From assembly GCF_006088715.1 (NCBI RefSeq), contig NZ_CP030772.1, positions 806,001 through 870,000 of the forward strand: a stretch of 64,000 bases of DNA, given 5' to 3'. Below, in pieces: positions 47,643 to 56,469 of this stretch (the stretch's first letter is position 1; the number at the start of each line of letters is the position of its first letter). Made by a program: the position numbers and the translations under genes. The notes under the pieces were generated by a model. The model had not been told where the DNA came from. It ran no database searches and was given only the letters and a program-made list of their open reading frames with translations. Source of the DNA: Streptomyces sp. YIM 121038. Its GTDB lineage: Bacteria; Actinomycetota; Actinomycetes; Streptomycetales; Streptomycetaceae.

Positions 47643-49335
47643 GACAGACGGTAGTGACGCTCCATCAGGTCGCTGCTGGCCTCTGCGGTCGTCGACCGCG
47701 GCCGGTGACGGTGCTGGTCATGCAGGCCGATGCATCGTTCTGGGGCATGCTGGTGTTCGACGGGTCGACGACGTGGAAGTCGAGGCGGTGACCGCTGTCT
47801 TCGGCAAGGTCGACATCGTGGCGAGAGGCCGGGTGGTGGGGGCGGTGTGTCCAGACTGTGGTCGTTTCTCGGGCCGGGTGCACGACTCCTACCAACGCAG
47901 GCTGAAGGATCTTCCGCTCGGTGGGCAGAGCGTCGTGATCCTGCTGCGGGTCCGGCGCTTCATCTGCGGCAACGCCAGCTGTTCGCGCCGCACCTTCGCC
48001 GAGCCGTTCGCGCAGCTGACCGCCCCGCACGCGCGCTTCACCACGCGGTTGAACCGCATCCTGGAGCGCGTCGGACTCGCGCTGGCCGGACGGGCCGGTG
48101 CCCGGCTAGCCGCCCAACTGGCCCTTGGCGCTGGGCGGATGACACTGCTGCGCCGGGTCATGGCGATACCGGACCCGCAGTTCACTACGCCGCGGGTGCT
48201 CGGGGTGGACGATTTCGCCACCCGGCGTGGCCACTCGTACGCCACCGTGATCACGGACGGCGAACGCCACCGGCCCATCGATGTCCTGCCAGGACGCGAA
48301 GCGGCACCCTTGGCAGCGTGGCTGGCGTCCCATCCGGGAGTTGAGGTGATCTGCCGTGACCGCGCCGGCGCCTACGCGGAGGGCGCCGCGCTAGGAGCCC
48401 CGCACGCGCTCCAAGTCGCAGACAGGTATCACTTGCTGCAGAACCTCGGCCAGGCCGTCGAGAAGTGCGTCGCTGCGCACCGCGACTGCCTGCGTTCCAT
48501 CGCACCGCAGCCGGACCAGACGGTGGCCGACGAGAACGCCGACGGGGCCTTTGCCGTCGAGCCGCGCTCACCCGCTTTGCCTGCCGGTCGGCGGGCCGAG
48601 CGGATGCGCGCCCACCACGCCTTGGTCCACGGCCTGTTGAGCGAGGGGATGGGGCTCCGTGCCATCGCCCGCCACCTGGGCTGGGGACGGCACACTGTCC
48701 AGCGGTATGCGCGCGCCGCCCGCTGGCAGGACATGGTCACCGGACGCAGTTCCCGCACCAGCCGCCTCGACATGCACCAGCCCTACCTACAGCGGCGCAT
48801 CGACGAAACCGAAGGCGAGATCACCATTATCGAGTTGAGCAAGGAGCTCGCCAGCCGCGGCCATCCGGTGCCATACATCAGCCTGCGAGACTGGGCCCGC
48901 ATCCGCCTGCAGTGGCCCGACGCACCCGCCCCGGCCGCCGCGGCGCCCTCGGTCCGCACCGTCGTCGGCTGGATCACCCGGCACCCCGACACCGTCACCG
49001 AGGACGAGAACAGGCAGCTCAAGACGGTGCTCGACGCCTGCCCGGAGCTGGAACAAACCCATGAACTCGTACGGGACTTCGCCCAGATGCTCACCCAGCG
49101 CACCGGCGCTGACGTGCCGGACTGGATCAACACTGCCCGAGCCGCACAGCTGCCCGGGATCACCGGCTTCGCCCGCGGACTGACCTCCGACCTTGAGGCC
49201 GTGATCGCCGGACTGACCCTGCACTGGAGTTCCGGCGGCACCGAAGGCGCAGTGAACCGCATCAAGAAGATCAAGAGGCAACTCTACGGCCGAGCAGGAT
49301 TCGAACTACTCCGCAAGATGATCCTGCTCCAGTGA
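47617..49335 (+). CDS. ISL3-family transposase, apparently intact
   Basis: The recognisable protein starts near VDDVEVEAVTAVFGKVDIVA (about 47770) and runs to the end. It has the N-terminal zinc motifs (VCPDCGRFSGRVHDSYQRRL and FICGNASCSRRTFAE), the catalytic core with RVLGVDDFATRRGHSYATVI (first Asp) and VICRDRAGAYAEGAALGAPH (second Asp), an HTH insert (GMGLRAIARHLGWGRHTVQR) and the final TEGAVNRIKKIKRQLYGRAG (Glu). The true start is uncertain, the frame being open from 47617. Confidence 0.85.
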   Translation: MRPRTPPRRTDGSDAPSGRCWPLRSSTAAGDGAGHAGRCIVLGHAGVRRVDDVEVEAVTAVFGKVDIVARGRVVGAVCPDCGRFSGRVHDSYQRRLKDLPLGGQSVVILLRVRRFICGNASCSRRTFAEPFAQLTAPHARFTTRLNRILERVGLALAGRAGARLAAQLALGAGRMTLLRRVMAIPDPQFTTPRVLGVDDFATRRGHSYATVITDGERHRPIDVLPGREAAPLAAWLASHPGVEVICRDRAGAYAEGAALGAPHALQVADRYHLLQNLGQAVEKCVAAHRDCLRSIAPQPDQTVADENADGAFAVEPRSPALPAGRRAERMRAHHALVHGLLSEGMGLRAIARHLGWGRHTVQRYARAARWQDMVTGRSSRTSRLDMHQPYLQRRIDETEGEITIIELSKELASRGHPVPYISLRDWARIRLQWPDAPAPAAAAPSVRTVVGWITRHPDTVTEDENRQLKTVLDACPELEQTHELVRDFAQMLTQRTGADVPDWINTARAAQLPGITGFARGLTSDLEAVIAGLTLHWSSGGTEGAVNRIKKIKRQLYGRAGFELLRKMILLQ

Positions 49336-49399
49336 CCCTCCGCGACCGCTCCCCAAGATCTGTGCCAGAGCCCAGAGAACACTCCTGAAGCCATGATGA

Positions 49400-49693
49400 C
49401 CGCCTCCCGGGGGTGCGTTGGCGGTGCCCGGCCCGCACCACCGGCGCCACGGGGCTGTCCTCGGCCGCATCCCGGCCGTCGTCGTCCTGGGCCGCAGCGG
49501 TGTCGGCGCGCTGGTACCGGGCGCGGCCGGGGAACTCACCCGCCTCAGCCGCCAGGGCCGTCTGGATGATCAGCTTCGCGCCGGGCCGGGCCACCTGCTC
49601 CAGGCAGTCGGCCAGCGGCCGGCCCTCAGCGAAGACGGCATCGATCCCGGCACGGAACGCCCCGGTAGGCGATACTCGCTCGTGCACGAGCAT
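49400..49693 (-). pseudogene. IS256-family transposase, N-terminal fragment
   Basis: Minus strand from 49693: VSPTGAFRAGIDAVFAEGRP, LADCLEQVARPGAKLIIQTA, then EAGEFPGRARYQRAD. This is the N-terminal region of an IS256-family transposase. It stops before the catalytic part. It is not the missing end of the fragment at 318-1202 in any obvious way. Confidence 0.55.
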
Positions 49694-50007
49694 GGGTTCT
49701 TCCGTACGAACTTGGCGGTTCAGTACGAAACCTATGCTCGTCGCCTTTTACACCACTTTCTGGACACGACCCCTAATGAAACCCCATCATCGCAGGCCAC
49801 AAGGCATCTTCTCGTTCTCGGCCTTCACCCCGACCGGACACCAACCGGTGGATCCGGGTTCAGCGATCACCAGCCCGCCAAGGTCACTGACTTTTGAATG
49901 GCCTTCCGGGCATGTTTGTGTGCCGACTTGGATAGCCACATTGCGAGCCCCAACCAGTCGAGGCAGCACATGATCACGTAAGAGGACTGACCCAAAGGAG
50001 ACCGAGC
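49694..50007. other. AT-richer upstream region of an orphan gene
   Basis: 314 bp with lower GC than neighbours and no supported gene. It ends with AAAGGAGA, a strong ribosome site for the next gene, so a promoter is probably present. Confidence 0.45.
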
Positions 50008-50331
50008 ATGTCCACTGAAGATTCCCCCTCCGAGGCTACGGGGATGATTTTCGTCCCCAACGAAGAAGTCCAGCCCGAGGAAAGGAGCACCTTGTCTGTC
50101 CATTACATGAATGGACAGCCTGCCCTCGTCTTCACGGGCGGTGTATGTATCCCTACCAAACTTCCCATCATTGACTCAAGTGGACAGCAGGTGGGCGCAT
50201 TTGGGCTTCTCGTGCCGACTGATAACCTTTCTCCTCAAGTTCAAGCGGATATCCTGAACGGCATCAACGCAAAGTTCGTACCTGTCAGAATTCTTAGCTC
50301 AAGTCGTGAGCGTTTTCCAACCTCACGCTGA
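50008..50331 (+). CDS. Orphan small protein, 3' end replaced by an IS
   Basis: 107 codons from ATG 50008 after a strong AAAGGAGA. It reads MSTEDSPSEATGMIFVPNEE, then LSVHYMNGQPALVFTGGVCI and LPIIDSSGQQVGAFGLLVPT. No family was recognised; it has no signal peptide or membrane segment, one Cys and an acidic N-terminus. Native sequence ends at 50305, where an IS5-type element begins, so the last 8 codons come from the IS and the original C-terminus is lost. Codon use is less GC-biased than in neighbouring genes. Confidence 0.6.
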   Translation: MSTEDSPSEATGMIFVPNEEVQPEERSTLSVHYMNGQPALVFTGGVCIPTKLPIIDSSGQQVGAFGLLVPTDNLSPQVQADILNGINAKFVPVRILSSSRERFPTSR

Positions 50332-51201
50332 TGCCTGGTGGAGGATGAGGGCGGCCTTCACGACGTCGGTGATGCGGTTGGTGCTGCGGCGGAGTTTCCG
50401 CAGGAGGCGCCACCTTTGAGGGTGGCCATGGCCTGCTTGCCGAGGCAGCGGATCTTGGCGTGGGTGGTGTTGTGGCGCCGCTTCCATTGCTTGAGTCGGC
50501 GGCCGCGAAACGGGACTCGGATGGTTCCGCCGGCGCCTTGGTATGCCTTGTCTGCCCAGCATTTGAGGTCCGTTTCGGCGAGGGTTTCGATGATGCCGTG
50601 GTGTCGTGGTGTCGTGCGGCGGTCAGGTCGTGGGTCGAGCCGGGCAGGGCCGGTGAGGCCCGGAGCAGCCGTCCGAACGGATCGGTGAGCACCTGGACGT
50701 TCGTGCCGTGGCGTTTGTGTTTCCCGGAGTAGTACGGGGTGTCGGCGGCGGTGCGGTCGATGGGCAGCAGGGTGCCGTCGAGGATGACGAACGCCTTCTT
50801 CCGGATCGTCTTCATCGCGTCGGCCAGGGACGGGGCGAGGGCGGCCAGGACGTCGACGGCCTCGCGTATGTAGCGGAAGGCGGTCGTGATCCCGATGCCG
50901 AAACCGGTCGCGAGAGGGGCGTAGGTGCCACCGCACCGCAGGTGGGCCAGGGCCAGCAGGGCCTGTCGTGCTGCGGGAAGCCGCCGCCACCGCGTGCCGG
51001 TCTCCTGCCGCCTGGCGGTCAGGTGCCCGGTCAGGAACCGCAGGGTGCGGGTGGACAGATCGATCGACGACGGGCAGACAAGCAGCCGAAGCTCCTGGCG
51101 GACACGGGTGATCTTGGCCGAGAACCCGTCTGCCAGGAGCTTCGTCGTTGCGCAGGACTGTCCAACTCGCCGCCAGCACCGCCAGCTTGGAAAACGCTCA
51201 C
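50306..51201 (-). mobile_element. IS5-family element with defective transposase
   Basis: 896 bp between perfect 15-bp inverted ends GTGAGCGTTTTCCAA. On the left it truncates the orphan gene; on the right it abuts an IS110 fragment. Confidence 0.85.
50332..51170 (-). pseudogene. IS5-family (DDE_Tnp_4-type) transposase with frameshifts
   Basis: One frame carries an N-terminal HTH-like part and AMKTIRKKAFVILDGTLLPI (first Asp) and YYSGKHKRHGTNVQVLTDPF. The next part, IIETLAETDLKCWADKAYQG (second Asp), is in another frame, and the final KGWRLLRKLRRSTNRITDVV in a third. At least two single-base losses are needed to explain it, so it is dead. Confidence 0.75.
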
Positions 51202-51557
51202 TGTCCGAGAAATTCGGGGCGGCTCACCAAGTCCGGCCGCACCCAGCCGGGCAACGCTAACCTCAAACGCCTGCTCGGCAGCGCCGCAATGTCAGCGATC
51301 AGGAACAAGGACTCCTGCCGGGCCGTCTTCTGCCGGCGCCTCGCCGCCAGGGGAGGCGCCGGCACACCCTGGTCGCCGTCATGTACAAGCTCGCCATCGC
51401 CAGCTGGCACGCGCTCCACGACCGCACGACCTACCATGACCTCGGCGCCGGCCACTTCACCCAACGCGACCCTGAACGCGCCATGCGCCGCATGACCAAG
51501 GAGGCCAACAGTCTCAGGCTCACCGTCCGCTTCGCACCGATCACCACGACGGCCTGA
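51202..51557 (+). pseudogene. IS110-family transposase, C-terminal fragment
   Basis: Reads SGRLTKSGRTQPGNANLKRL, LGSAAMSAIRNKDSCRAVF, then after a frame change near 51345 TLVAVMYKLAIASWHALHDR and ends LRLTVRFAPITTTA. It is the Tnp20-domain end of an IS110 transposase cut off by the IS5-type element. Confidence 0.75.
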
Positions 51558-51686
51558 CCAGAACTGGACTCAACTTTTCGTGTCAGCGTCGAAAACCGTG
51601 GAAGAGCCGTCTGTTAGGCACTCTCGGTCTTGTGGGGCGTGAATGACGGCCGCGGTCTCGTGGAGTGCGGAGGGTTGGGGAAGCGT

Positions 51687-53477
51687 TCAGTAACCCTTCG
51701 GGGGGCGGTTCGGGTCGGCTTGCTGGACTTTGGCAGTAAGATTGGAGGCGTCGCGGTGTACACCGTAGCGGTCGATGATGTAGTTGATTCCCGCTGCCGT
51801 TGACGCGACAGGGTCGTAGATCTTCATGGATGTGCCGCCTTGGTGATAACGGGCGAAGGTCTGAGGGATCGCCTGGATCATTCCCCGCGAGCACATGGCT
51901 TTATGGCCGTCAGGTGCATCTTTGCCGCCGAACAGTTCGGGCGTGTTTCGGGCATTGGAGTCATTGGTGTTGATCTGCCAGTGCGGTGAGTTATATGCAG
52001 TCTCGCGCGATGCGATGGTCAGCATTCCGGGAAGCCAGTGCTCTGTCGGTAGCCCCATGATCCGAAGAGCTTCTCTGATGTATCCCTCACATGCCGAATG
52101 CCCGGAGTTCCATGTTCCCATTCCTGAAAAGTCGATTTGGCTGGTGCTAATGGAGCCTTGAGTGTTTCCTGCGTGACCTTCTGCATGATGGATATCAAAG
52201 TTGTTCTTGTTGCCGAGGGCGGTCAAGGAGGCCGGTCCGGGGATACCATCGGCGTCGGTCCCGGAATATCCCAGTGACTGTTGCCAGCGGGCATAGGCTT
52301 TCCTCGTCTGGTCGCCCCATAGCCCGTGGTCCGCTGTGAAGTCCACGTCGGGGAACTCGTTCTTCAGAGCTAGCTGGACGATCCGCGTGCTGCCCGGCCA
52401 GGGGTTGGGGGAGCGATTGGTGGCAGAGCCCACTTCCGCCCAGACCCACGGCCTGGATCCCGGATGGGTAGTGGGGGGCTGGGTCGGCGGAGTCAGGCGG
52501 GAGGTAGAGGTCGCGGGGTCGTGGGGATCCTGGGCTAGTTGGTTGGTGTGCGATGCCGGGGGAGTGGTGCGCTGATTGGAAGCGGAGGTTGCTGCGTGTG
52601 TGAACTGCGGCGAGAATGTACCGTTGGTGTCCCTCACTTGGAATTTGCCGGTCCGCTCGCCTAGGTGTGTCAGGGAAACCACGCCTGGGATACCGTCGGC
52701 ATCGGCCCCGGCATAGCCCAGGGAGCGTTGCCAGGCCGCGTATGCACCCACGGTCGCCACGTCGAAGAAGCCGATCTGGGCACGGCTGTCCAGTCCCGTG
52801 GCGGCCTTCAGGCCTTCCTGGACATGCCGCACGTCGTCCTGCGGATTGTCCGGCCCGGGGGCCACGCGCCGCTGATTCTCGACCGGTGCTTGTGAGGCCC
52901 ATCTCACCTGCCGGTAGGAGATATACGGGGCAGTTAATGGCGGGACAGTCTGGGTGTTGGGCTTGGTTGGGGGAGTGGTGTCCTTGAGATGAGGGTCGGC
53001 TGAGTGGATCCCTTCCGCATATTGCGGATACCCATACCCGTAAACGTGCGAATCATGGCGGAGGTGGGTCTTGCGGTACACCCCGTCTCCTTCGGCGGAT
53101 CCTCCTGCGTTCGTGTTGCCTTCGATTGTGTAAACGTGCTGATCATCGTAGCTGGCGACGATTCCGACGTGATTACCGCCGCCAGCCCCGAAGTAGACGA
53201 CTGCACCGATAGCGGGGTAGTCCGACCAGCGGCCATGGTTCTTGAACCATTGCACACCTGCTGAGCAGGATGCGGTGATAGGAGCGAGGTTCTTCAAGCC
53301 TGCTTGCTGGAAGACCCAGGAGACGAATGTGTGGCACCAAGCCTGTCCCTGGGACCACTCGAGTCCGGGTACGGCAGGACTGAACTTTTGCTGGTTGTTC
53401 CAGTGGCCACCGCTGAATCCTTCATGATATCCGACTTCGCGAGTGGCAATGTTGACGACGTTCTGTGCTTGTTCCAT
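51687..53477 (-). CDS. Multimodular peptidoglycan hydrolase: CHAP, two PG-binding domains and a lytic transglycosylase
   Basis: 596 residues with no signal peptide. Residues ~5-150 form a CHAP amidase/endopeptidase domain: Cys48 in AWCHTFVSWVFQQAG and His103 in GGNHVGIVASYD. Two near-duplicate PG-binding modules follow (about 235-272 and 385-422), each with YA.WQ.SLGY.G.DADGIPG. A lytic-transglycosylase domain fills the C-terminus, with catalytic Glu492 in TIASRETAYNSPHW and the GMIQAIPQTFARYH motif. The architecture is that of phage endolysins and tail lysins. A holin-like gene lies 1 kb upstream on the same strand. Codon 181 is TTA, so translation needs a UAA-anticodon tRNA-Leu. An alternative role is cell-wall opening during conjugation. 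Confidence 0.88.
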   Translation of the reverse strand: MEQAQNVVNIATREVGYHEGFSGGHWNNQQKFSPAVPGLEWSQGQAWCHTFVSWVFQQAGLKNLAPITASCSAGVQWFKNHGRWSDYPAIGAVVYFGAGGGNHVGIVASYDDQHVYTIEGNTNAGGSAEGDGVYRKTHLRHDSHVYGYGYPQYAEGIHSADPHLKDTTPPTKPNTQTVPPLTAPYISYRQVRWASQAPVENQRRVAPGPDNPQDDVRHVQEGLKAATGLDSRAQIGFFDVATVGAYAAWQRSLGYAGADADGIPGVVSLTHLGERTGKFQVRDTNGTFSPQFTHAATSASNQRTTPPASHTNQLAQDPHDPATSTSRLTPPTQPPTTHPGSRPWVWAEVGSATNRSPNPWPGSTRIVQLALKNEFPDVDFTADHGLWGDQTRKAYARWQQSLGYSGTDADGIPGPASLTALGNKNNFDIHHAEGHAGNTQGSISTSQIDFSGMGTWNSGHSACEGYIREALRIMGLPTEHWLPGMLTIASRETAYNSPHWQINTNDSNARNTPELFGGKDAPDGHKAMCSRGMIQAIPQTFARYHQGGTSMKIYDPVASTAAGINYIIDRYGVHRDASNLTAKVQQADPNRPPKGY

Positions 53478-54196
53478 TTCTTCTCCCTGGGATGTCTTGG
53501 CTGGTGTGATGAGGATGTAGTTGGTGCTATGGCTTCTGTCCCCGCCTCGGCAAGTGGGGTCCGTTGTTTGGGGTGGCGGCGCCGAGTGGGGCGGCTGTTT
53601 CGTGAGCTGGGCTGTCGGCGTGCCTGGCTGGTGTGCGAGGGACGAAGCGGCGCAGGCTTGCTCTGGCGTATGCGCCGCTTGCGGCTCTAATGGCGTCGTG
53701 GGCGAACTATTCCCAGGCGCGGGCTAGTGCTGGTTTGTCTGTGAGCAGTGGAGTGAGCGCTTGCACCATGGCTGATTCAAAGACGGATACCGCTGTGATC
53801 CAGCCACGACAGGCAAGGCGCTCGACAGGATGCTGCTAGTGGTCACAGCATTGTGTGGCTCTCCATTCTGGCTGACGGGTCATCAGCGAAGTGAGCCGTC
53901 AGCCGCGAGCGCTGATCATTGACCAGGGCCGGTGCGAGCTGCTCACGACCTTGAATCAGCCCTGGTGCTTGCGCAGAGGTTCACGGCACCCTCCTGCTGG
54001 CCACAGTCCTGGGCGGTGTCCTGGCGCGTCCGGGGTTCTACCTAAGCGCGCATCGCTTGTGGTGCGGCCAGGGGAAGGAGAGGCCTGGGCTCGCTCCTTG
54101 GCGAGTACCCGAAGGCTAGTCAGAAGTGCTTTTGCAGGTTCGGGACGGGCGTCTTGGCGATCAAATTTCCACTGAGGTGCCTCTGGCGTCGAGGAA
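53478..54196. other. Gene-free upstream region of the hydrolase
   Basis: About 720 bp upstream of the minus-strand hydrolase with no supported gene. Frames here are short and lack motifs. The promoter of the hydrolase is probably within its lower 200 bp. Confidence 0.45.
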
Positions 54197-54423
54197 GGGT
54201 GTGGCTCCTTTGGAGGGACTGGCTGAGCTGGGGTTTTGGCAAAACGATCGCGCGAGGTACCACTGCTCGTCGGTCGAACGCCGCAGATGGCTCTGTCGGC
54301 CGTATCCAAGGTCGACGGGGAGGTCGCCGTTGGAATATGCAGAACGGGCGGAAGGATCACATATCACTTGCGAATCTGCGGGTCTGTGCTGGTGAACAGG
54401 TCCCTTCAAAGGAGCTACACCCA
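54197..54423 (+). mobile_element. MITE-like element with 8-bp target duplication
   Basis: A 227-bp non-coding unit with near-perfect ends: left GGGTGTGGCTCCTTTGGAGG, right read inward GGGTGTAGCTCCTTTGAAGG (21 of 24 positions agree). It is flanked by TCGAGGAA on both sides (54189-54196 and 54424-54431). No transposase is inside. Related but incomplete sequences occur near 59.5 and 62.0 kb, and a solo right end near 55.47 kb. Confidence 0.75.
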
Positions 54424-54501
54424 TCGAGGAATCGGCCTTAGCGAGTGGTGGGTAAGGAGAGGTCACCGACGTGCCGCCACGGGAGCGGTCAGAGGTTTTG
54501 G

Positions 54502-54957
54502 TTAATTCAAGGGCATGCCTCCGGGAGGGCCCGATTCTGATCCAGGGAATGTTCCGGGCGGCTGGCGGTCTGGCGGGTACGGTGGCGGGTAGGCCGGATA
54601 CGCAGGGTGTGTCGGCTGAGGATAGGACGCTTGCGGGTATGACGGCCCGGGCTGTTGCGCCTGGGGCTGGTCGGGATAGGGCGTCTGTGGGTACAGCGCA
54701 GTTAGCGGCACCGGAACGGAGGGCTCCTCGTCCGGCTCGGTGCGAACCAAACTCGGGGTGCCTTGTTCGGTGATGCGCTCGGAGGCAATGGATGTCAGTA
54801 CGGACAGGAGGGCGGCCAGCCCGGCCGATGACAGGGCAGAACCCCAGGAGACATCGAACAGGCCTACATGGTCACTGGCGAGAATGCCGACCAGGGCCTG
54901 GGCGAATGTCTTGACCGCGCGTTCCAATGCAGAAACCCAGAAAATTGTATGCCACAT
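54502..54957 (-). CDS. Holin-like membrane protein with a proline-tyrosine tail
   Basis: 151 residues from ATG 54957 (MWHTIFWVSALERA). The first ~70 residues match the actinophage r1t-type holin pattern: SALERAVKTFAQALVGILAS (first hydrophobic helix), a short loop, SWGSALSSAGLAALLSVLTS (second helix). After SERITEQGTPSLV it switches to a long low-complexity tail rich in Pro, Tyr and Gln (YPQTPYPDQPQAQQPGPSYP and similar). Holins open the membrane to release an endolysin; the hydrolase with an endolysin architecture lies downstream on the same strand. The tail is unusual for a holin and could bind cell wall or other proteins. Confidence 0.75.
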   Translation of the reverse strand: MWHTIFWVSALERAVKTFAQALVGILASDHVGLFDVSWGSALSSAGLAALLSVLTSIASERITEQGTPSLVRTEPDEEPSVPVPLTALYPQTPYPDQPQAQQPGPSYPQASYPQPTHPAYPAYPPPYPPDRQPPGTFPGSESGPPGGMPLN

Positions 54958-55149
54958 GAAAGGCTTCTTTCTCGTGATCTGTGTACTTTCTCGTTTTCCG
55001 TTGGGTGCCAACGCGAGGTATCCCAAAGCAGGTTGAGAACGTTTCGCGGATGCCGGGCCGATGCCCCAACTGATACCGCAGCGGAACCAGGACTACTCCT
55101 GCTATAGGGGCGAACTGTTGCGTTTTCGTTTGGATGACATCCCTGTCAG

Positions 55150-55432
55150 GGATGTTGGCGATCAGGGCAGAAGTGCAGGCCGTGGCCAGATCTAGGTGCT
55201 TGTCGACAGCAGATCTGGCTCCACTACTTCAGTTGCTGCTGGCCGTGACACGGTGGTGCTGACTTGGCCGTATCTCTCTCCGAGGCCAGCGCCGGGGCCT
55301 CTGCAGCCGGCTCACGGCCAGGGCCCGGTACCCCGGCGGTCAGTCAGACCGCCGGGACACCGCTCAGGAGGATCCAGCGCACGACCCGCCGCCCTGGAGC
55401 GGTCGCCTCTACACCACACAGCAGGACACCTC
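55150..55432 (+). repeat. Long inverted repeat, arm 1
   Basis: About 280 bp that recur in opposite orientation at 61278-61560 with roughly 85-90% identity by eye. Shared blocks include GTGCTTGTCGACAGCAGATC and CACCACACAGCAGGACACC. Neither arm has a convincing gene. Confidence 0.75.
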
Positions 55433-55466
55433 TCTGTTTGTCCTTGTTGCGGCACTGAGGTAAGGC

Positions 55467-55490
55467 GGCCCCTTCAAAAGGAGCTACACC
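55467..55490 (+). repeat. Solo MITE right end
   Basis: GGCCCCTTCAAAAGGAGCTA followed by CACCC matches the right end of the MITE at 54.2 kb. No partner end was found nearby. Confidence 0.6.
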
Positions 55491-55527
55491 CGAGTACGGG
55501 TTCCCCAGGGCGGGGGAGTGCTGGGTA

Positions 55528-55809
55528 TTAGCGGAGGGCTTGTTCTTGGGTGAGGTCTTCGCCCGCGGAAGGCGGTGGGGTGTCGGTGCGGCGGTCCCGT
55601 TCGGCGTGCAGGACGTGATCCTCGCGGTACAGATTGCGATTGCCGTAGTGGGCGAAAGGCTTCAGGTAGCCGCGCCGCACCCATTGGCGGATGCAGGCGG
55701 GAGAAACACCGGCGCTTTCGGCTGCTTCGGCAGTGGTCAGTAGACGAAAGCGGGGAGCGGCGTGGTCGGGTGTGACGCGCAGTTGGCGTCGTGAGGGTGC
55801 AGAGGGCAT
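55528..55809 (-). CDS. MerR/excisionase-type HTH protein
   Basis: 93 residues. FRLLTTAEAAESAGVSPACI then RQWVRRGYLKPFAHYGNRNL and YREDHVLHAE is the helix-turn-helix with wing typical of HTH_17/MerR-like small proteins used as excisionases or phage regulators. The upstream ribosome site is weak. It sits between the holin and the cysteine-containing gene on the same strand and may control the block. Confidence 0.78.
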   Translation of the reverse strand: MPSAPSRRQLRVTPDHAAPRFRLLTTAEAAESAGVSPACIRQWVRRGYLKPFAHYGNRNLYREDHVLHAERDRRTDTPPPSAGEDLTQEQALR

Positions 55810-55890
55810 AGGGTTCGTCCGGGGGAGGAGAGTGTGGGCGTACGGATGGTGCGGTCGGTGATGATTCTTTCTGTTGGTCGGCTGGAAGAT

Positions 55891-56469
55891 TCACAAGTTG
55901 CTGGGCCACAGAGCACTGCAGGAGCGGCAGACGATGGTGCCGCCTGCTCTGCGGGTCAGCGAACGCAAGCCACACGCGGGGCATGGTGAGGGCAGACGCC
56001 GGGAGGGTTCTTCGTAGTCCAGGAGTTGGCATGCACGGGTGTATGCGGTCCACACGTGTGCGGCGCAGGTGGCGTGGTCGATGGTCCCGATGACGGCTGG
56101 AAGGTCTTCGGACAGGGCCAAGCACAGGTGCTGCAGGAGCGGGCCGGGGCGGACGGGGCAGTCTGGGAGGGCGTGGGGAAGGGCTTGGGTACCCCAGGAG
56201 CGGACTGTTGACACACAGTGCTCGGCGTGGGCGAGTAGGGAGAGCCGTAGGGGAAGAGGGATCCTCCGGCTCCGCCACGGGGTGCGGTTGGGTGTCCATT
56301 CGACTCTGCGGCGGGGTGTGCAGTGGGGGAGTTCGATGTGGAGTTGCACATAGAGGCGTGGCAGGTTTTCCAAGGCCCACTGCAGTCGGGACATGCATAC
56401 CTGACAAACCTGCGGGGACTGTGCCGCCTGGGTGATGTGGACTGCACAGATCAGACAGGGTCGGTCCAT
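55891..56469 (-). CDS. Conserved Streptomyces phage/plasmid protein with zinc-ribbon ends
   Basis: 192 residues from ATG 56469 (MDRPCLICAVHITQAAQSPQ) which follows GGAAG; the frame extends to 56622 upstream without a better site. N-terminal CLIC..CQVC and C-terminal CPACGLRSL..CRSCSALW form two zinc-binding Cys pairs. The middle is helical with LPLRLSLLAHAEHCVSTVRS. Proteins of this layout are common in Streptomyces phages and plasmids; none has a known function to my knowledge. Confidence 0.7.
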   Translation of the reverse strand: MDRPCLICAVHITQAAQSPQVCQVCMSRLQWALENLPRLYVQLHIELPHCTPRRRVEWTPNRTPWRSRRIPLPLRLSLLAHAEHCVSTVRSWGTQALPHALPDCPVRPGPLLQHLCLALSEDLPAVIGTIDHATCAAHVWTAYTRACQLLDYEEPSRRLPSPCPACGLRSLTRRAGGTIVCRSCSALWPSNL

